From NCBI GenBank assembly GCA_947179485.1, contig OX359250.1, forward strand, positions 21,062,539-21,126,538: DNA of 64,000 bases, written 5' to 3'. The notes under the pieces were generated by a model. It searched no databases, was not told the origin of the DNA, and was given only the letters and a program-made list of their open reading frames with translations. The stretch's first letter is position 1; every line of letters starts with the position of its first letter. The stretch is from Allacma fusca (Eukaryota > Arthropoda > Collembola > Symphypleona > Sminthuridae). This document shows positions 34,022 to 45,126 of the stretch, one piece after another. A program made the translations under genes and the position numbers.

Positions 34022-35509
34022 CGTCTTCTCAATATATCCTTGCTTGATATTTTATGTATGTTCTCAACCCTTCTAATACACTCATTCCTAGTTACGTGCC
34101 TTTGATATGTGCAAGTGTGTTGACGGCACTACCCAATTTCCGAATCCATTGTGCCGGAAACCGATTCCCGAGTTGTTTGAATGTGAGTAGTTTTTGATAC
34201 ACATCTATATTTTCCCTATGACTTTATCCCAAGTTCTCTCTTCATATGCACCATTATTCGGACCATACATGTGGAATGGCGTCTGGTCAAAATTCCTGAG
34301 TGTTGTCAAACGCCTTTTCACATGCTTGGCAATCCCACCATGGTGGGATCTTACATATACTTACCTAATACCCTCCTTACAAACTACTTGTGTGTAAGGG
34401 AATATCTGAGGAATCGTAAAAAAAAAATATAAATAAAACATGAGTGAGAAGCTGTTTACTTTTCCCGTACTGTTATTTTTCAATTGGAGGTGTCTCCTCT
34501 ATTTTGTCTCCTGTCAGATAAGACCAAGTGAAGGGTTTGGGTTCCTGTCATTAAGGAGTGGATGTATCATTAAAGTAATTAGAAACTAATCACTCCAATA
34601 TTGATATTTGTGATTATGATTACAGAGTTAATTGAAAGTATTGAAAGATGTGACTCTTGTCATGTAATATTTCTGATAATGTGGGAATATATAGATACTC
34701 TAGTGGAACGAATTAATTGGACGGGACACGGAGATGAGAGTAAATAGAATTTGTAATTATGACTCACTATGAGCGTTTCATGTAAGGAGTATCGGGCTTG
34801 GGCTGAGGGAGCTGGAGTTAGGAAAAGCACAGGGAAAGATTGAGAAATCGCGGAGTAAACATGGTGAGAAAATAGACAAGGAAAGAAGGAAATCGAGACG
34901 TCTGGTTGTCGGAGGTGCCTGGCGCGAGATCTATAGAGTCAAAGATGAAACTATACCGGAGACTCCTTATTCTTCGCAAACTTGTTATCGTTGGGAAAGG
35001 AATGCTGACTGATTGAGAAGTAAGAGTTTATATAGTTAGTAAGTTTTTGGAGCTTGGGCCTACGACGTGCCTGATTGCATGTATGTACATATCTCTATGT
35101 ACAACTCCGAACAAATTGTTAACTTGATGTGTATACTTGTAGTATTCACCTGTACATATGGCTAAGACATTGGGAAGAATTCCTGTTAAAATTGAATGGG
35201 GAGATTGGAGTACTGTAGACATATGTGGTACACGTGGAACGGTTTGTTGGTTGAGTAACACATGTCGAGAAATTAGCACTGTTTTGGTTACTGAGATAAT
35301 TTAATTGAATATTTTAACTTTTCAAATGGGATTTTAATTCCGACGAACTTAAGGAAGAGAGTCGACTGAGCTTGAGAGCTAGCTAATGACTTGGAGAGAG
35401 CTTATAAAACAGCTTGATTGTGGAAAAAATTAAGAGTAGGTGGCAAGGAGTGGTTGCATAATGAATGGATCTTCTCTTATAATATTTATGCACATAGTTT
35501 GCTCTCCTA

Positions 35510-35534
35510 TGTGTTTGTGTGTGTGTGTGTGTGT
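35510..35534. repeat. (TG)n microsatellite
   Basis: About twelve units with one TTTG. Confidence 0.94.
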
Positions 35535-35875
35535 ACAAAGTCCTGAGTGTGATAGTCTTGGAGCTATAATAAAACAAGCTTGCCCACCTTTTCCCTCGCA
35601 GAGTTATGTACTTTTCCTTTATGATAAGCCTTGACTCGACATATGTAGATACCTATGAATATATGCCCCTGTCCGAGCATCAAGTTTATCTGTATATATT
35701 TGTGTATATTGTTGAGACTCTGTGAGCTCTGACAGGTTTGTTTATTAGCTTGTCTTGCCATGCGAGGTGCAAAAATTAATGATTAATTTTATGAAATAAT
35801 CATTGGTGGGCTTTCCAGTTGTTCCTTCCTCGTACAATAATTATGATGAATGTGGTGTAATATAACTCGTCCCTC

Positions 35876-36259
35876 TCAACCCCCCTCACATAATATTATG
35901 ATCTTAGGAAAATAATCATTGAGCTTGGGACCACATGATTTCCTCCTTATTTCTAACCACATCAGCAGCACACCAGCTCGGGCTGGGAAAGGACCGTTGG
36001 AGATTTTAAGGGAAAATAATAAAATCTCTCTGAGGCATCTGAGGATACAATCAAATTCTTGATCTTGAACTAAAGCCTGAGCTCGCATTAATTGAATTAT
36101 TTTAATATCCAGTAGATGCACTTGAAACAGATGCCATGTATTGAGTTTAATGTACGTTCCCTCGCACCCTTGACGTATATCTACATCTTGTAATTTGTAG
36201 AGTCGTAGGGAGTACCTATATTTAATTATATTATATATTCTATATATATATACATGCAT
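35876..36259 (-). CDS. putative single-exon ORF, 127 codons, unknown product
   Basis: ATG-initiated minus-strand frame; only the first five codons touch a short TA run. The rest has balanced composition: a Tyr/Arg-rich start, an amphipathic region about residues 40-95 with Gln and acidic residues (LMRAQALVQDQEFDCILRC), Cys at several positions and a basic C-terminal part (EIRRKSCGPKLNDYF). No signal peptide; weak hydrophobic segments only. About half of one ATG frame this long is expected by chance in the whole window, so this is among the better ORFs. No AATAAA was seen after the TGA on the minus strand, and no family is recognised. Confidence 0.33.
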   Translation of the reverse strand: MHVYIYRIYNIIKYRYSLRLYKLQDVDIRQGCEGTYIKLNTWHLFQVHLLDIKIIQLMRAQALVQDQEFDCILRCLREILLFSLKISNGPFPARAGVLLMWLEIRRKSCGPKLNDYFPKIIILCEGG

Positions 36260-36584
36260 ACAGTGCAGTTGATAGACTAGGTAGGCAAGTAGACAGAAAT
36301 TTCTTTTATGTATGTATATTTATACTTTATAGCAGATTTTAGTGGAGTGTTTGCATAGAATTTAAAAGTATATTGATAAGATAAGAGGACATTTGCTATG
36401 GACTTGGTTCGTCATCTGAGAGCAGTGGACGAACCTTTTCCGTCACACTTGAAATTTTCTGGATTGGACTGACGATTAGTTAGTTGGAGTGTATACGCAG
36501 CCACAGGAGACAGGTCTAGGCTCTCTCGCGTGAAACGTCCAATGGAGGGAAGATAAAAGTTAAGCATTGATATACCTGTGAGTG

Positions 36585-36610
36585 AGTGTGTGTGTGTGTG
36601 TGTGTGTGTG
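36585..36610. repeat. (TG)13 microsatellite
   Basis: Uninterrupted except one GAG at the left. Confidence 0.95.
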
Positions 36611-36973
36611 GAGTGAAGATGATTACAAGAGGTGTTGTTCGTCAGTCAGCTCTGATGTTATAGCTTTTGACATGACGCTGCGTGCTCGGTGAACGTCTAT
36701 ACTCTATTCCTGTTCATAGTGAGTACAGCTCTGGCTCTGTGCGAAGAGATGATGGGTGTAAAAAAGGGGATGTTGTCGTAAAAGGAATTAACCTTGAAGG
36801 AGGTGGTTGGTTGTATGAACCTTTCTTGTTTAATTATTCCAGGTGTTGTGATTAGCATAGGAGCTGCGGGGTTTGTCGTAGTTAGGTCTTGAAAAATTTG
36901 GGTTTGGTTTACCAATGTTCTCGCTATGTTCTTCTTTTCACTTGTATACTGTTCCTGGTGTATTTTACTCGTA

Positions 36974-37024
36974 GTGTGTGTATGTGTATGTGTGTGTGTA
37001 TGTGTGTGTGTGTGAGTGTGTGTG
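36974..37024. repeat. (TG)n microsatellite, imperfect
   Basis: Broken by TATG and GAG. Confidence 0.94.
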
Positions 37025-38705
37025 CTCATGAGGTATGCATGTATAGCATCCTCCGTCCGTGCCCTCTCACCTCACAATGATTCTAGTGATGATACTCGTA
37101 CAGATATACTCACATGGGCTTTAAAAACTCTGGAGCCTGTTTTCTCCAGCTGGCTCGGGTATACTTACATATAAGGATGGTCTGGATAGAGTGAGGGAGG
37201 CACGCAGTCTGACATGTCAGGCAGTGGCATGCTGCTTACATTCCGAGTGCACCACAATTGCATATGTACCTCTGAGGTGTACATGCGTGCTCTATGTGTA
37301 TGCATTCCTGGGCACTCACTGTACAAACACTGGGGCTGAAGAAGGATGTACATCCATCCTAGGACCCGTCCTGACCATGGGCTCCGTCTATAGACTCATT
37401 ACAACGGAGTATTCCATTTAAAGACAACACTGAGCCTGTCTATGGCACTTGTGACTATTTATTTCTCCCATCTTCACTCGCTCATTCTGGGTTTTTGTGT
37501 AAAGTCCGATATATGTTCCTTGTCGCCTTTGTAATTTCAAGTTTGTATATTGGCGTACTTATTTAGACAATTGCTCAGTATATTTACCACCAGAAGAGAT
37601 TTTTGTCTTGTGAGGGAAGGTATGCGGAGGTTTCACATATGTGCATACATAGATACATATATCTCTACCCTGACTGTGTAGTTGGGTATGGGACCAAATG
37701 GAGTGCATATCATTAACCTGGGAATGAACCTATAATGAGCTTATCAGAGTCACTGTGACTATTGAGGGGAGAGAGATGTGTTGCCTTGAGTAGAATTTTA
37801 ATTAAGGACATAGCTTATTGGATTATAATTCTAGTCACTGATAATTGTCAACTCTGGGTGGTTTGAGACTTAAAACAATTTTTTCATCACAGTCCTTGGC
37901 TTTGGGAGTAAATCTAACCCCTCTCGCTCTCGTCGTATCTCCACTTGTCCTGTAATTCTTCCAGTCAGCTCATTTATCATGCGGAGGACTTGTTAGTAAA
38001 TTGGTTTGCTTTTGTGACTGTCACCAATTTTTAATTGCCTTCTATAGAAAATCCAAGGGGAGGAAAAAGGAGAAGAAGAAGAAGAAGAAGTTGAAGGAGC
38101 AAGAGAGGTCTGGCTGTCTGCAAGACCTTTGACTCTCGTCTCCACGTACACGTACACAAGGTTGGTGGTGTAGTGAGCTCCCAGTTGTTTCTGTGTTGTT
38201 AAATGACTGCGGCCGAGCGAACATGTCACATAACATGTATTTTGCATAATATGGGGATTGACAAGAGTTTTCCCATGGCCTTAGCCCAGACACAATGTAA
38301 TTACAATTGACAAGGGATTTAATTGCAGAGTGTGAAATCCAATCGTAAGGAACTCTCCTTGCTCCATGCTAATGCAAATTACAGAGTTCACTGTGATATT
38401 TCAGCACTTAACTTTATGGACTTGTGAGTGGACAAGTATTTCAGGAGCGACGAGTTTAAACTCATTAAATACTGGCTGATATGTGAGATAAAAATATAAT
38501 TTTATGGGAAGACAATCTTTTTTTGTCATGTTATAAAAATACAGTTTTTCCTATATATATTTATTTTTCGAGTCGTCCAAATTATTCTTACCCCTCACTC
38601 TATTTCCTGATCATTGTCCCTATATCTACATTCTTTTGAGATTCTAGTGAACTTGCATACAGTATTTGTGCATTAGGATGTCAAGCTATTCTTATTTATG
38701 GTCCA

Positions 38706-39272
38706 ATGTTAAATCCTCATAAAAATCGATGTGTAGGTACTCTCGGGTGCATGGAATGCAGGAGAGGAGTGACGGTACAATTGCACGGCAGTTCAGTATG
38801 GCATTACCTGCGGCATGCAGTGAGAAAGAATCAGGTTGTCATGAGTGTGAGGTGGAGAAAGAAAGGTGGCCCTACAATGTTTGATTTCGCAGTCGTGCGA
38901 AGCCCAGCAGGCTGTCTACGACTGTTTCGGTTTACCTTCGTCGGCGACCGGCAACCATTCTTATTATGTTGTCTTATCTCTCACACTTTTTTTTTTACAC
39001 TTACCTTTACTATTTTTATGTTCTCCAGCCCCCCGAACCCGAGAGTGGAATGCCGCCACCGCGACCTCTCATGCACAAGTACCTATACTTTCACTCACTT
39101 CTCACTATCTTTCTCTTTACAATGTCCACTTTTTCCCTCAACTCACACACATACACACACACACACACAGACAGAAGCACTTGTGTCGGCCGCCAAAAAA
39201 CGAAAGGCAACAAACAGAGCCATTGAGGGTTGGAGTCCTGAGAGCATGTTTTTTTGCCTTCCGGTGCAATAG
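38706..39272 (+). CDS. longest ATG-initiated ORF (188 codons) or a short-exon cluster
   Basis: ATG frame of 188 codons to TAG. The first 85 codons are free of repeats, Arg/Val-rich, with several CpG; the middle crosses T- and CT-rich sequence and reads as Phe/Leu/Thr; the end crosses CA repeats and finishes in Lys/Arg-rich sequence (SAAKKRKATNRAIEGW). Another reading is exons split by short introns: cores at about 38893-38970, 39029-39077 (acceptor tgttctccag, donor GCACAA|GTACCT) and 39171-39230 (CA tract ending in cag as acceptor). All three frames are open over the middle core, so the frame cannot be settled. At this length chance is unlikely (well below one expected) unless the low-complexity part is what keeps it open. 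No family recognised. Confidence 0.28.
   Translation: MLNPHKNRCVGTLGCMECRRGVTVQLHGSSVWHYLRHAVRKNQVVMSVRWRKKGGPTMFDFAVVRSPAGCLRLFRFTFVGDRQPFLLCCLISHTFFFTLTFTIFMFSSPPNPRVECRHRDLSCTSTYTFTHFSLSFSLQCPLFPSTHTHTHTHTQTEALVSAAKKRKATNRAIEGWSPESMFFCLPVQ
39143..39170. repeat. (CA)n microsatellite
   Basis: About 13 units with one TA break. Confidence 0.95.
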
Positions 39273-39440
39273 TACTAGCTATCTATCTCTTTTAGAGGGT
39301 CCTAACAACCTAAGAAGTTTGGTCAGATAAATTCCTCTACAACAGCCCAGCCGCGCTTGACCGTCTACACAAACAGATGCACTTGACTAGACAAACCCAG
39401 CTTGTATGTACTTTTTTTTTTTACGAGAGATTTAAGCCTC

Positions 39441-39809
39441 CTATCCGAGACATGGCGTAGATTCAAAGAGACCACAGGTATGGTATATTCCTAAGAGTAC
39501 TATGTACGGAAAGGAAATAGCGATTTCATTGCACCTGTTGCGTTGCAATTGGCAGTAGTTGGCATTGGTGGTCACTTTTACGTTCACTGGCTTCAAATGG
39601 CTCGCCCATGCAAAATGGAAAGTCTTTTGTAGACAGGAGCTTCCGAGCACGTTCTGCGTTCTGACGCCTCCAACCAGCATGGTTCCGTCCTTGCTGAACA
39701 TTTTCCTACCGAACTTCACACATGCTAATTTCATGACTCGTACGGATATTCCCTTGTAAACAGAACCATCTCTGTGTACAGTCTGTATCACCTTCCAGGT
39801 CTCCAGTTG
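39441..39809 (-). CDS. putative exon, 122 codons, unknown product
   Basis: Minus-strand frame from just after TGA (39812-39810) to TAG at 39441, no simple repeat, above-average GC for the window and mixed synonymous codons. There is no ATG before codon 26; the first alternative start is GTG at 39791. It has seven Cys in the C-terminal two thirds and a basic N-terminal part (WKVIQTVHRDGSVYKGISVR). It converges on the plus-strand ORF ending at 39272, with 170 bp between the stops. A spliced exon with a 5' neighbour above 39.81 kb, or a decayed element ORF, are both possible. I recognise no family motif. Two or three frames this long are expected by chance. Confidence 0.28.
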   Translation of the reverse strand, partial: QLETWKVIQTVHRDGSVYKGISVRVMKLACVKFGRKMFSKDGTMLVGGVRTQNVLGSSCLQKTFHFAWASHLKPVNVKVTTNANYCQLQRNRCNEIAISFPYIVLLGIYHTCGLFESTPCLG

Positions 39810-40417
39810 TCATTTGAAAGTCAAGCCCTTCAATTCCTAACCTACTGTTATGGACTTCTTCCTTCCTACAGTACTCATGGCAATTGTAGTATGTAGATAC
39901 TTGAAATCTTCATTTCTCTACATTTTTATGTGGATTTAAAAAAAAAATATATGACGGTGTTGGGAAATTTGACGGTGTAGTTTGTTTAAAAAAAATTAAG
40001 GCGGTGGAGAAAATGGACTGAGGATACATTTGGGAGCATCCTCTTGGAACAGTGAGTCAGAAATGGCCGTCGTGAAGCTGTACGGAGGTGCATATTTTTT
40101 GAGAGTGACTGAGTGCATAAGAAATAAGACATTTATCAAAAAAACCTGGGATATATTGGGAATGCTGTACGCCTAAGGAATACATTAGGGCTCTAGAATG
40201 TATGTAACTTGTGCTACTAAATTTTAAATTATAGAATGATGCAAAATGGATTGAGTTAGGGTTGCTTCGTATTCAAGATGATCATGTATTATTTCCCGGA
40301 AGCGAGTGGTTCTATGTGTAAGCACTATATACATACATACACACATATATCTAGATATATCTATAGGGAGGATAATTCATATGCATAAGATAAGAGAGTG
40401 ACTATGTCTAGAAATTG

Positions 40418-40419
<2 letters not shown>

Positions 40420-40453
<34 letters not shown>
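40420..40453. repeat. (GA)17 microsatellite
   Basis: Uninterrupted. Confidence 0.97.
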
Positions 40454-40457
<4 letters not shown>

Positions 40458-40703
40458 AGTAAGATAGAGAGGAAAGGGTGGTGAAGGGGCTTCTTTTTTC
40501 TATGCTTATGTACGATAATAAAAGGGTGGCAGACTATCGATTGGCAAGGCTTGTTAGCTGTGCTAAGGGAGTAGGAAAAAAAAAGAGTTCTAGAAAAACA
40601 CTGGCACCTTCTAATATTTGATGCAAGTGCGCAAGTTTCTCGCAGTTAAAATTCGTAGAGATGTAGAAGAGGCAGAAGAGTGAGTAACGTGAGTGAGCCC
40701 GGT

Positions 40704-40728
40704 GGAGAGAGAGAGAGAGAGAGAGAGA
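40704..40728. repeat. (GA)12 microsatellite
   Basis: Uninterrupted. Confidence 0.96.
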
Positions 40729-40800
40729 AATCGGAGGTATATGAGAAGCCGCGGCAAGAATACAAGATTCGTGAATATACGCAAGTAAAAGCAAGTACAA

Positions 40801-40822
40801 GCACACACACACACACTCACAC
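40801..40822. repeat. (CA)n microsatellite
   Basis: With one CT break. Confidence 0.92.
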
Positions 40823-41092
40823 ATGTAAGGAAAAAAGGGGGAATGAGGAAAATTTTTAGTTTTCTTTGATGAAATAAGGGCATGCGCTCCCTCGGAATTT
40901 TGTCTTCGTCAGACCTGCCAGAGTGGAAAACGGTCTTTTCCAGAATCAAAAATGGTTTGAGGGGTTAATAAAAAATTGAGGGGATATAAGGAGCCACCGT
41001 AGCAGTATCGATCTAATCAGTCCCCCGTTATTTTGAAATTGAACTTGCTTCTGCTGTTCTCTCGTTTATATATAAATGATTTTACTCCAGGA

Positions 41093-41113
41093 GAGAGAGA
41101 GAGAGTGAGAGAG
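41093..41113. repeat. (GA)n microsatellite
   Basis: With one TGA break. Confidence 0.92.
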
Positions 41114-41719
41114 TACTGTAGTAGTAGGTTCTCTAATGCTGAGCAAGTAGGACTGTACTGACGAGAGATGTATGCATGTAACTTAACTACAGACTCACAA
41201 CAACATCAGTACTAAACATACATAGATACATATGTACATACATACAAAGGCTCTCAAGCTCCAAGCTCACTACTGTAATAATACCCACTCCACTACGTAC
41301 ATTCCGTATTTTCACAGTCTGACCTGAGACATGAGATCAGATCATCCCACATTTCACTTTTACTCATACTCAGTCATTCTGTTGTCGGGATAGGTTCCAG
41401 AGTAAAAGTATTATTATATGACGGCTCTTATGTACTAAGGTGTGTGCATACCCTGTAGTGGAATTACCAGCGGAAACTATACTCTCACTCACTCCCTTTT
41501 GCAACCTGTCTATCTCATTGGTCTTCACACTCGTGTATTATATAGTATCGATTTTTTATCGGGCTAATCTTAAAAAATTCTCATAGTCAAAGTTGTTGGA
41601 GTATTCCGCGAATGAGCTCTTTTTCCCTCACACCGTACCTAACTGCTGAAAGTGATTTTAACAACCTTCTCCACTATATCCCTCAAAAGATGCGTGGCCT
41701 GTATTCCATCTAAATGCTC

Positions 41720-41721
<2 letters not shown>

Positions 41722-41762
<41 letters not shown>
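41722..41762. repeat. (TG)20 microsatellite
   Basis: Uninterrupted. Confidence 0.97.
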
Positions 41763-41764
<2 letters not shown>

Positions 41765-42319
41765 CTTGTGCCGTACCTTGAGTATCAGGATTTGAAGCAC
41801 TTCTGAAGGCTGGTTACATATGTACATACACATGGCACATCACATTTGATCCGTACATGTTATGCAATAAAGTGTACCTTGTTATTAGCCCAGTAGTACT
41901 CCGTACTACTCCTCACATGTGTGGCTAAGGTAATGTTCTATAATGTATTATGCAACTGGCTCTTGGATTGAGGATGAGCAGAAAGCTTAACTGGTTACCC
42001 ATTTGCTCGAGAGTTTTAGTTCCAGTAGCTATGTACATATGTATACATATGTATAGAATACATACATTAGGGGTGTACTAAGGAACTTCCGAGTTGTAGT
42101 AAGTTGAGGAAGAACTCCAGAAAATCTTTTGTGCTCCTATGTTCTAACTTGTACTATTAAGACTGCGAAACAATTTCAATCTCTTGTTTATCATGGAAGT
42201 CACACGCTCCGGTCCTACTATCAATATATCTCTAAGACATTTATCCTCGTCGGGAGCTTAAGACAGGGTTCATGCGCTTAAAAATACCCAGCTCCACTTA
42301 TGTATATCCATATCTGGGC

Positions 42320-42346
<27 letters not shown>
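42320..42346. repeat. (CT)13 microsatellite
   Basis: Uninterrupted. Confidence 0.96.
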
Positions 42347-42350
<4 letters not shown>

Positions 42351-43056
42351 GCTCCGGCATATGAGACCTCAGTAATTATTAAGTATCTGACTCTCCTCCC
42401 TGCCTTGGTTTACACACTGCTACTACAACCCAGGCCCTATGTATTGATTTGTGACACAAGGATTAGTACTTACGAATGATAATAAAAACATGGCTATCAT
42501 CGTCCGGGGGGAGGCTTATGAAAGGATTTCTTCCTGTACTAAAATACTACTGCTAGGAGGAAATTCCGTGGCAAATCTTCCCTCCGCTTGACTCCCAAAC
42601 CTATTGATTGGCATTCTTCTCTACTTTTCCTCGCTTCAGAAAATATGCATGCCGGGGAATTCTGAGTATTTACATATATACATATCTATCTATATCCTGT
42701 AGTTGTATTGTTTAGTGAGCAGTCCCAATTTGTTCACTGGGCTGTGGACTCCGTATCTCTTGAACCATTACTTGGAGGTGGCTGGATGTTTAAACAAGGG
42801 ATTCCTCAGTCGGCATTTAGTGCTAAAGGCTTTTTTTGGGAGTTGGGAGCAATTATTTAGAAATAAATAGTTTGCGTTGGATTTGATTCTGAGAGAAGGT
42901 TTCCGTGGTTGGAGGGATGGTATGGTGGTTGAGGATAGGATAGGGAGACGGAGTGGGGCGAGAGGACGGGAAGAGACGGAGAGTGCAGCTAGAGGTAGTG
43001 ACTGTTGTTGTTGGCGTTGTTGGTGTGATTATGGAGGAAGTGAGGATTCTTGTGAA

Positions 43057-43344
43057 TCAGAGAGCGAAGGTAGTTGTAAAAGTTTTAAGTGTGCCGCCGC
43101 CTTCACAATTTGATATGAATCCAGTGGATGAAAGATGGCTTGCTCGGACATGCAATTGTTCATTAAGATTAGGTATTGGGGCTGATATATGGGCAATCGA
43201 GTCTCTCTGAAGGTCAGTTAGTGTCTGACTGAGGGGCATGCCCGCATCATGTTCTGGGATGATTACGCCTTCGTGTTTCTTCTTAGTCAAGGTTGCAATT
43301 ATTAGCGCAATTAAAGGTGTTAATTCAAGATAGACCGTGATCAT
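43057..43344 (-). CDS. putative secreted or membrane ORF, 95 codons
   Basis: ATG-initiated (A at -3) minus-strand frame with no simple repeat. The N-terminus (MITVYLELTPLIALIIATLT) is hydrophobic with an early acidic residue and is followed by KKKHEG, so a signal anchor is more likely than a cleaved signal. The rest is polar, ending in a Gly/Thr/Phe-rich tail. Upstream on the minus strand lies a (CAGTT)3 pentanucleotide (43354-43371). The plus strand over 42953-43210 is open for 85 codons with a Val-rich centre, and another plus frame (42877-43113) is Cys/Glu/Ser-rich; at most one strand is likely real. No family recognised. Confidence 0.27.
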   Translation of the reverse strand: MITVYLELTPLIALIIATLTKKKHEGVIIPEHDAGMPLSQTLTDLQRDSIAHISAPIPNLNEQLHVRASHLSSTGFISNCEGGGTLKTFTTTFAL

Positions 43345-43353
43345 GATAAGAGA

Positions 43354-43371
43354 CAGTTCAGTTCAGTTCAG
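43354..43371. repeat. (CAGTT)3 pentanucleotide repeat
   Basis: Three perfect units plus CAG. Confidence 0.85.
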
Positions 43372-43480
43372 GTTCTCCGGCCAGTCTCAAGAAGTACAAG
43401 AAGACATCCAAGCCCCGCGGAGGTGATAGATACATCGTGCACTCTCAAGAGTTATGGTCTTGATCGTGTGTGTATATGTG

Positions 43481-43483
<3 letters not shown>

Positions 43484-43523
<40 letters not shown>
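43484..43523. repeat. (CT)20 microsatellite
   Basis: Uninterrupted. Confidence 0.97.
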
Positions 43524-43526
<3 letters not shown>

Positions 43527-43550
43527 CCGGAGTTTTAAAAAAACGAGCAT

Positions 43551-43835
43551 GTGTACGTCTCAGTGTCTGTTGTGAGCGGAGCACTGAGCAGTGAGCACTT
43601 GGATCGGACCAGGACTATACACACGTTTACTCTCATTGTGTTGGAGGCAACTGAACGAAAGAGAATGTGCTTTGCACGTATACACAAAAATCTAGCCCCG
43701 ATAAAAACTTTCCTATCGCTCCATCCTCAACAAGTTCAAGTAGAGAAAGCCTCCCTATCTTTACAGAACAACGTAATATTTAGATCAGGACCTGGCTCAG
43801 TCTGGCGTGTTCTACAGGAATCCTCATCATCCTGA
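43551..43835 (+). CDS. putative terminal exon, 94 codons, unknown product
   Basis: Plus-strand frame to TGA, free of simple repeats. An acceptor ending gtgtacgtctcag at 43563 would open it with two bases completing a split codon. Charged, with a basic centre (EATERKRMCFARIHKN), Gln/Val-rich middle and Ser-rich end. No ATG near the start, so an upstream exon is required; none was matched in phase. A further open frame (43911-44108, 65 codons, Tyr- and Leu-rich) follows but without splice support. No family recognised. Confidence 0.24.
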   Translation: MYVSVSVVSGALSSEHLDRTRTIHTFTLIVLEATERKRMCFARIHKNLAPIKTFLSLHPQQVQVEKASLSLQNNVIFRSGPGSVWRVLQESSSS

Positions 43836-44445
43836 TAATGGCTCGGGATACATGCATATATATGCGCTCATGAACGATGATACCCGCCAGTTTGCAAGTC
43901 AACCGCCCATTTGATTTGGCCAATATTCTTTTCCTTACCCACCTACAACTACAACCACCTTTCCATCGCTTGCTCCTGTCTTCTTATCATCCGCACTCTG
44001 TATACACAGCACCTATATAAGCATTACGCATACAAGCCAGATACAATGGAACCCGTCCCTGTAAACCTGCTAGGGCTATTCTACTTATTCATACAAAGTA
44101 GAGGATGATACAACCTGCGTATATATGCCTATACCTCATTATATAAATATATTGGGGAGCTAGCCCTCATGCAGGAGCAGGATACTATGTCTATACCCGA
44201 TATAGAGTGTGTGCATGTCATACAAATAAAACACTAGTGCCTATAGGGATGGACCAATTGACTCTGCACATGTATCTACGGTATCAGTCTTATCAGTGGA
44301 ATATGCATAATAAGTGTAATATAAATTGATGTATCTACAGCTATCTGAGAGAAGTACAAGCTACTCCGTCAGAACCAGTGTAAAGGTTGGGAATCTGCAT
44401 GGCTTGATGTTAGGTTGTATATGTTTTGTCAAGATTGTCTGAAGG

Positions 44446-44467
44446 TTTTTTTTTTTTTTTTTTTTTT
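44446..44467. repeat. T22 homopolymer
   Basis: Longest single-base run noticed in the window. Confidence 0.95.
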
Positions 44468-44871
44468 GCTGTTCTGCTGAAATGATAGGATCAAGATGTG
44501 CTATGCCCCTTTTCCATCCCTTAAGTTGATTCCTTGGTTGGGGTAATGATCGTGAGTTGTGAGATGGTAATATGCAACATTATCCTCTCCTCCATTCCTC
44601 CCTGTGCTATATCGGTGAGTTTGATCAAGTGATCCAATTAGATTGAGAGACTTGTCCATAAAGTTAAAATTTATTGGAGACTCTGATGCGAAATTACAGA
44701 GGAAATAACAGAGCTGGAGGGTGCAGGAATAAGATCGGTTTTTGGTGTGAAGTAAGACAAGTCTGAACGGAGGGTTTTTTTTAATGAGATCTAATTTATG
44801 TGCCTCATAAAACAAGAGAGATGGAGGAATTAGTATGGCAATTGTTGGTGTTATGAGAATTACTGATAACT

Positions 44872-45126
44872 ATGCCCAAGTCTATTATTTCGCCTGCTAT
44901 CTCTCCCTCAACTTCTATCCTCTCCCTGTATACTTACTCCAATATGACAGCTTCCTCAATCATGGCAAAGTGGACTGTCAGACGTCTGTTTGATTTACAG
45001 GAAAGTCCCCTGAGATATTGGAAATACTCAGGACTTTGTGCCTGTTACCTATTCTTATTAGCCCGGCTCGATCTCTTCTCTGGTTGTGTGTGCATGTGCT
45101 TGTACGCTCCCCGCCGGAAGCAATGA
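44872..45126 (+). CDS. putative small membrane ORF, 84 codons
   Basis: ATG-initiated (A at -3), repeat-free. Ser/Thr-rich N-terminus, then a hydrophobic Cys-containing C-terminal half (LCACYLFLLARLDLF and SGCVCMCLYAP) ending in PRRKQ, which would fit a small C-terminally anchored membrane protein. A consensus-like acceptor (gtttgatttacag) lies inside it at about 45000, and the next candidate exon overlaps its 3' end in another frame, so the two are alternatives or partly spliced together. No family recognised. Confidence 0.2.
   Translation: MPKSIISPAISPSTSILSLYTYSNMTASSIMAKWTVRRLFDLQESPLRYWKYSGLCACYLFLLARLDLFSGCVCMCLYAPRRKQ

Larger units (their letters stand above)
33716..35875. other. non-coding stretch
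   Basis: CA tract (33741-33768), CT tract (34006-34021) and TG tract (35510-35534) in unique AT-rich sequence; no gene called. Confidence 0.4.
36260..38705. other. non-coding stretch
   Basis: TG tracts (36585-36610, 36974-37024) in unique sequence. A GAAGAA run at about 38065-38095 reads as Ser/Phe frames only. No gene called. Confidence 0.4.
39810..42952. other. repeat-rich non-coding stretch
   Basis: GA tracts (40420-40453, 40704-40728, 41093-41113), CA (40801-40822), TG (41722-41762) and CT (42320-42346); four copies of TACATATGTA between 41227 and 42053. No gene called. Confidence 0.42.
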
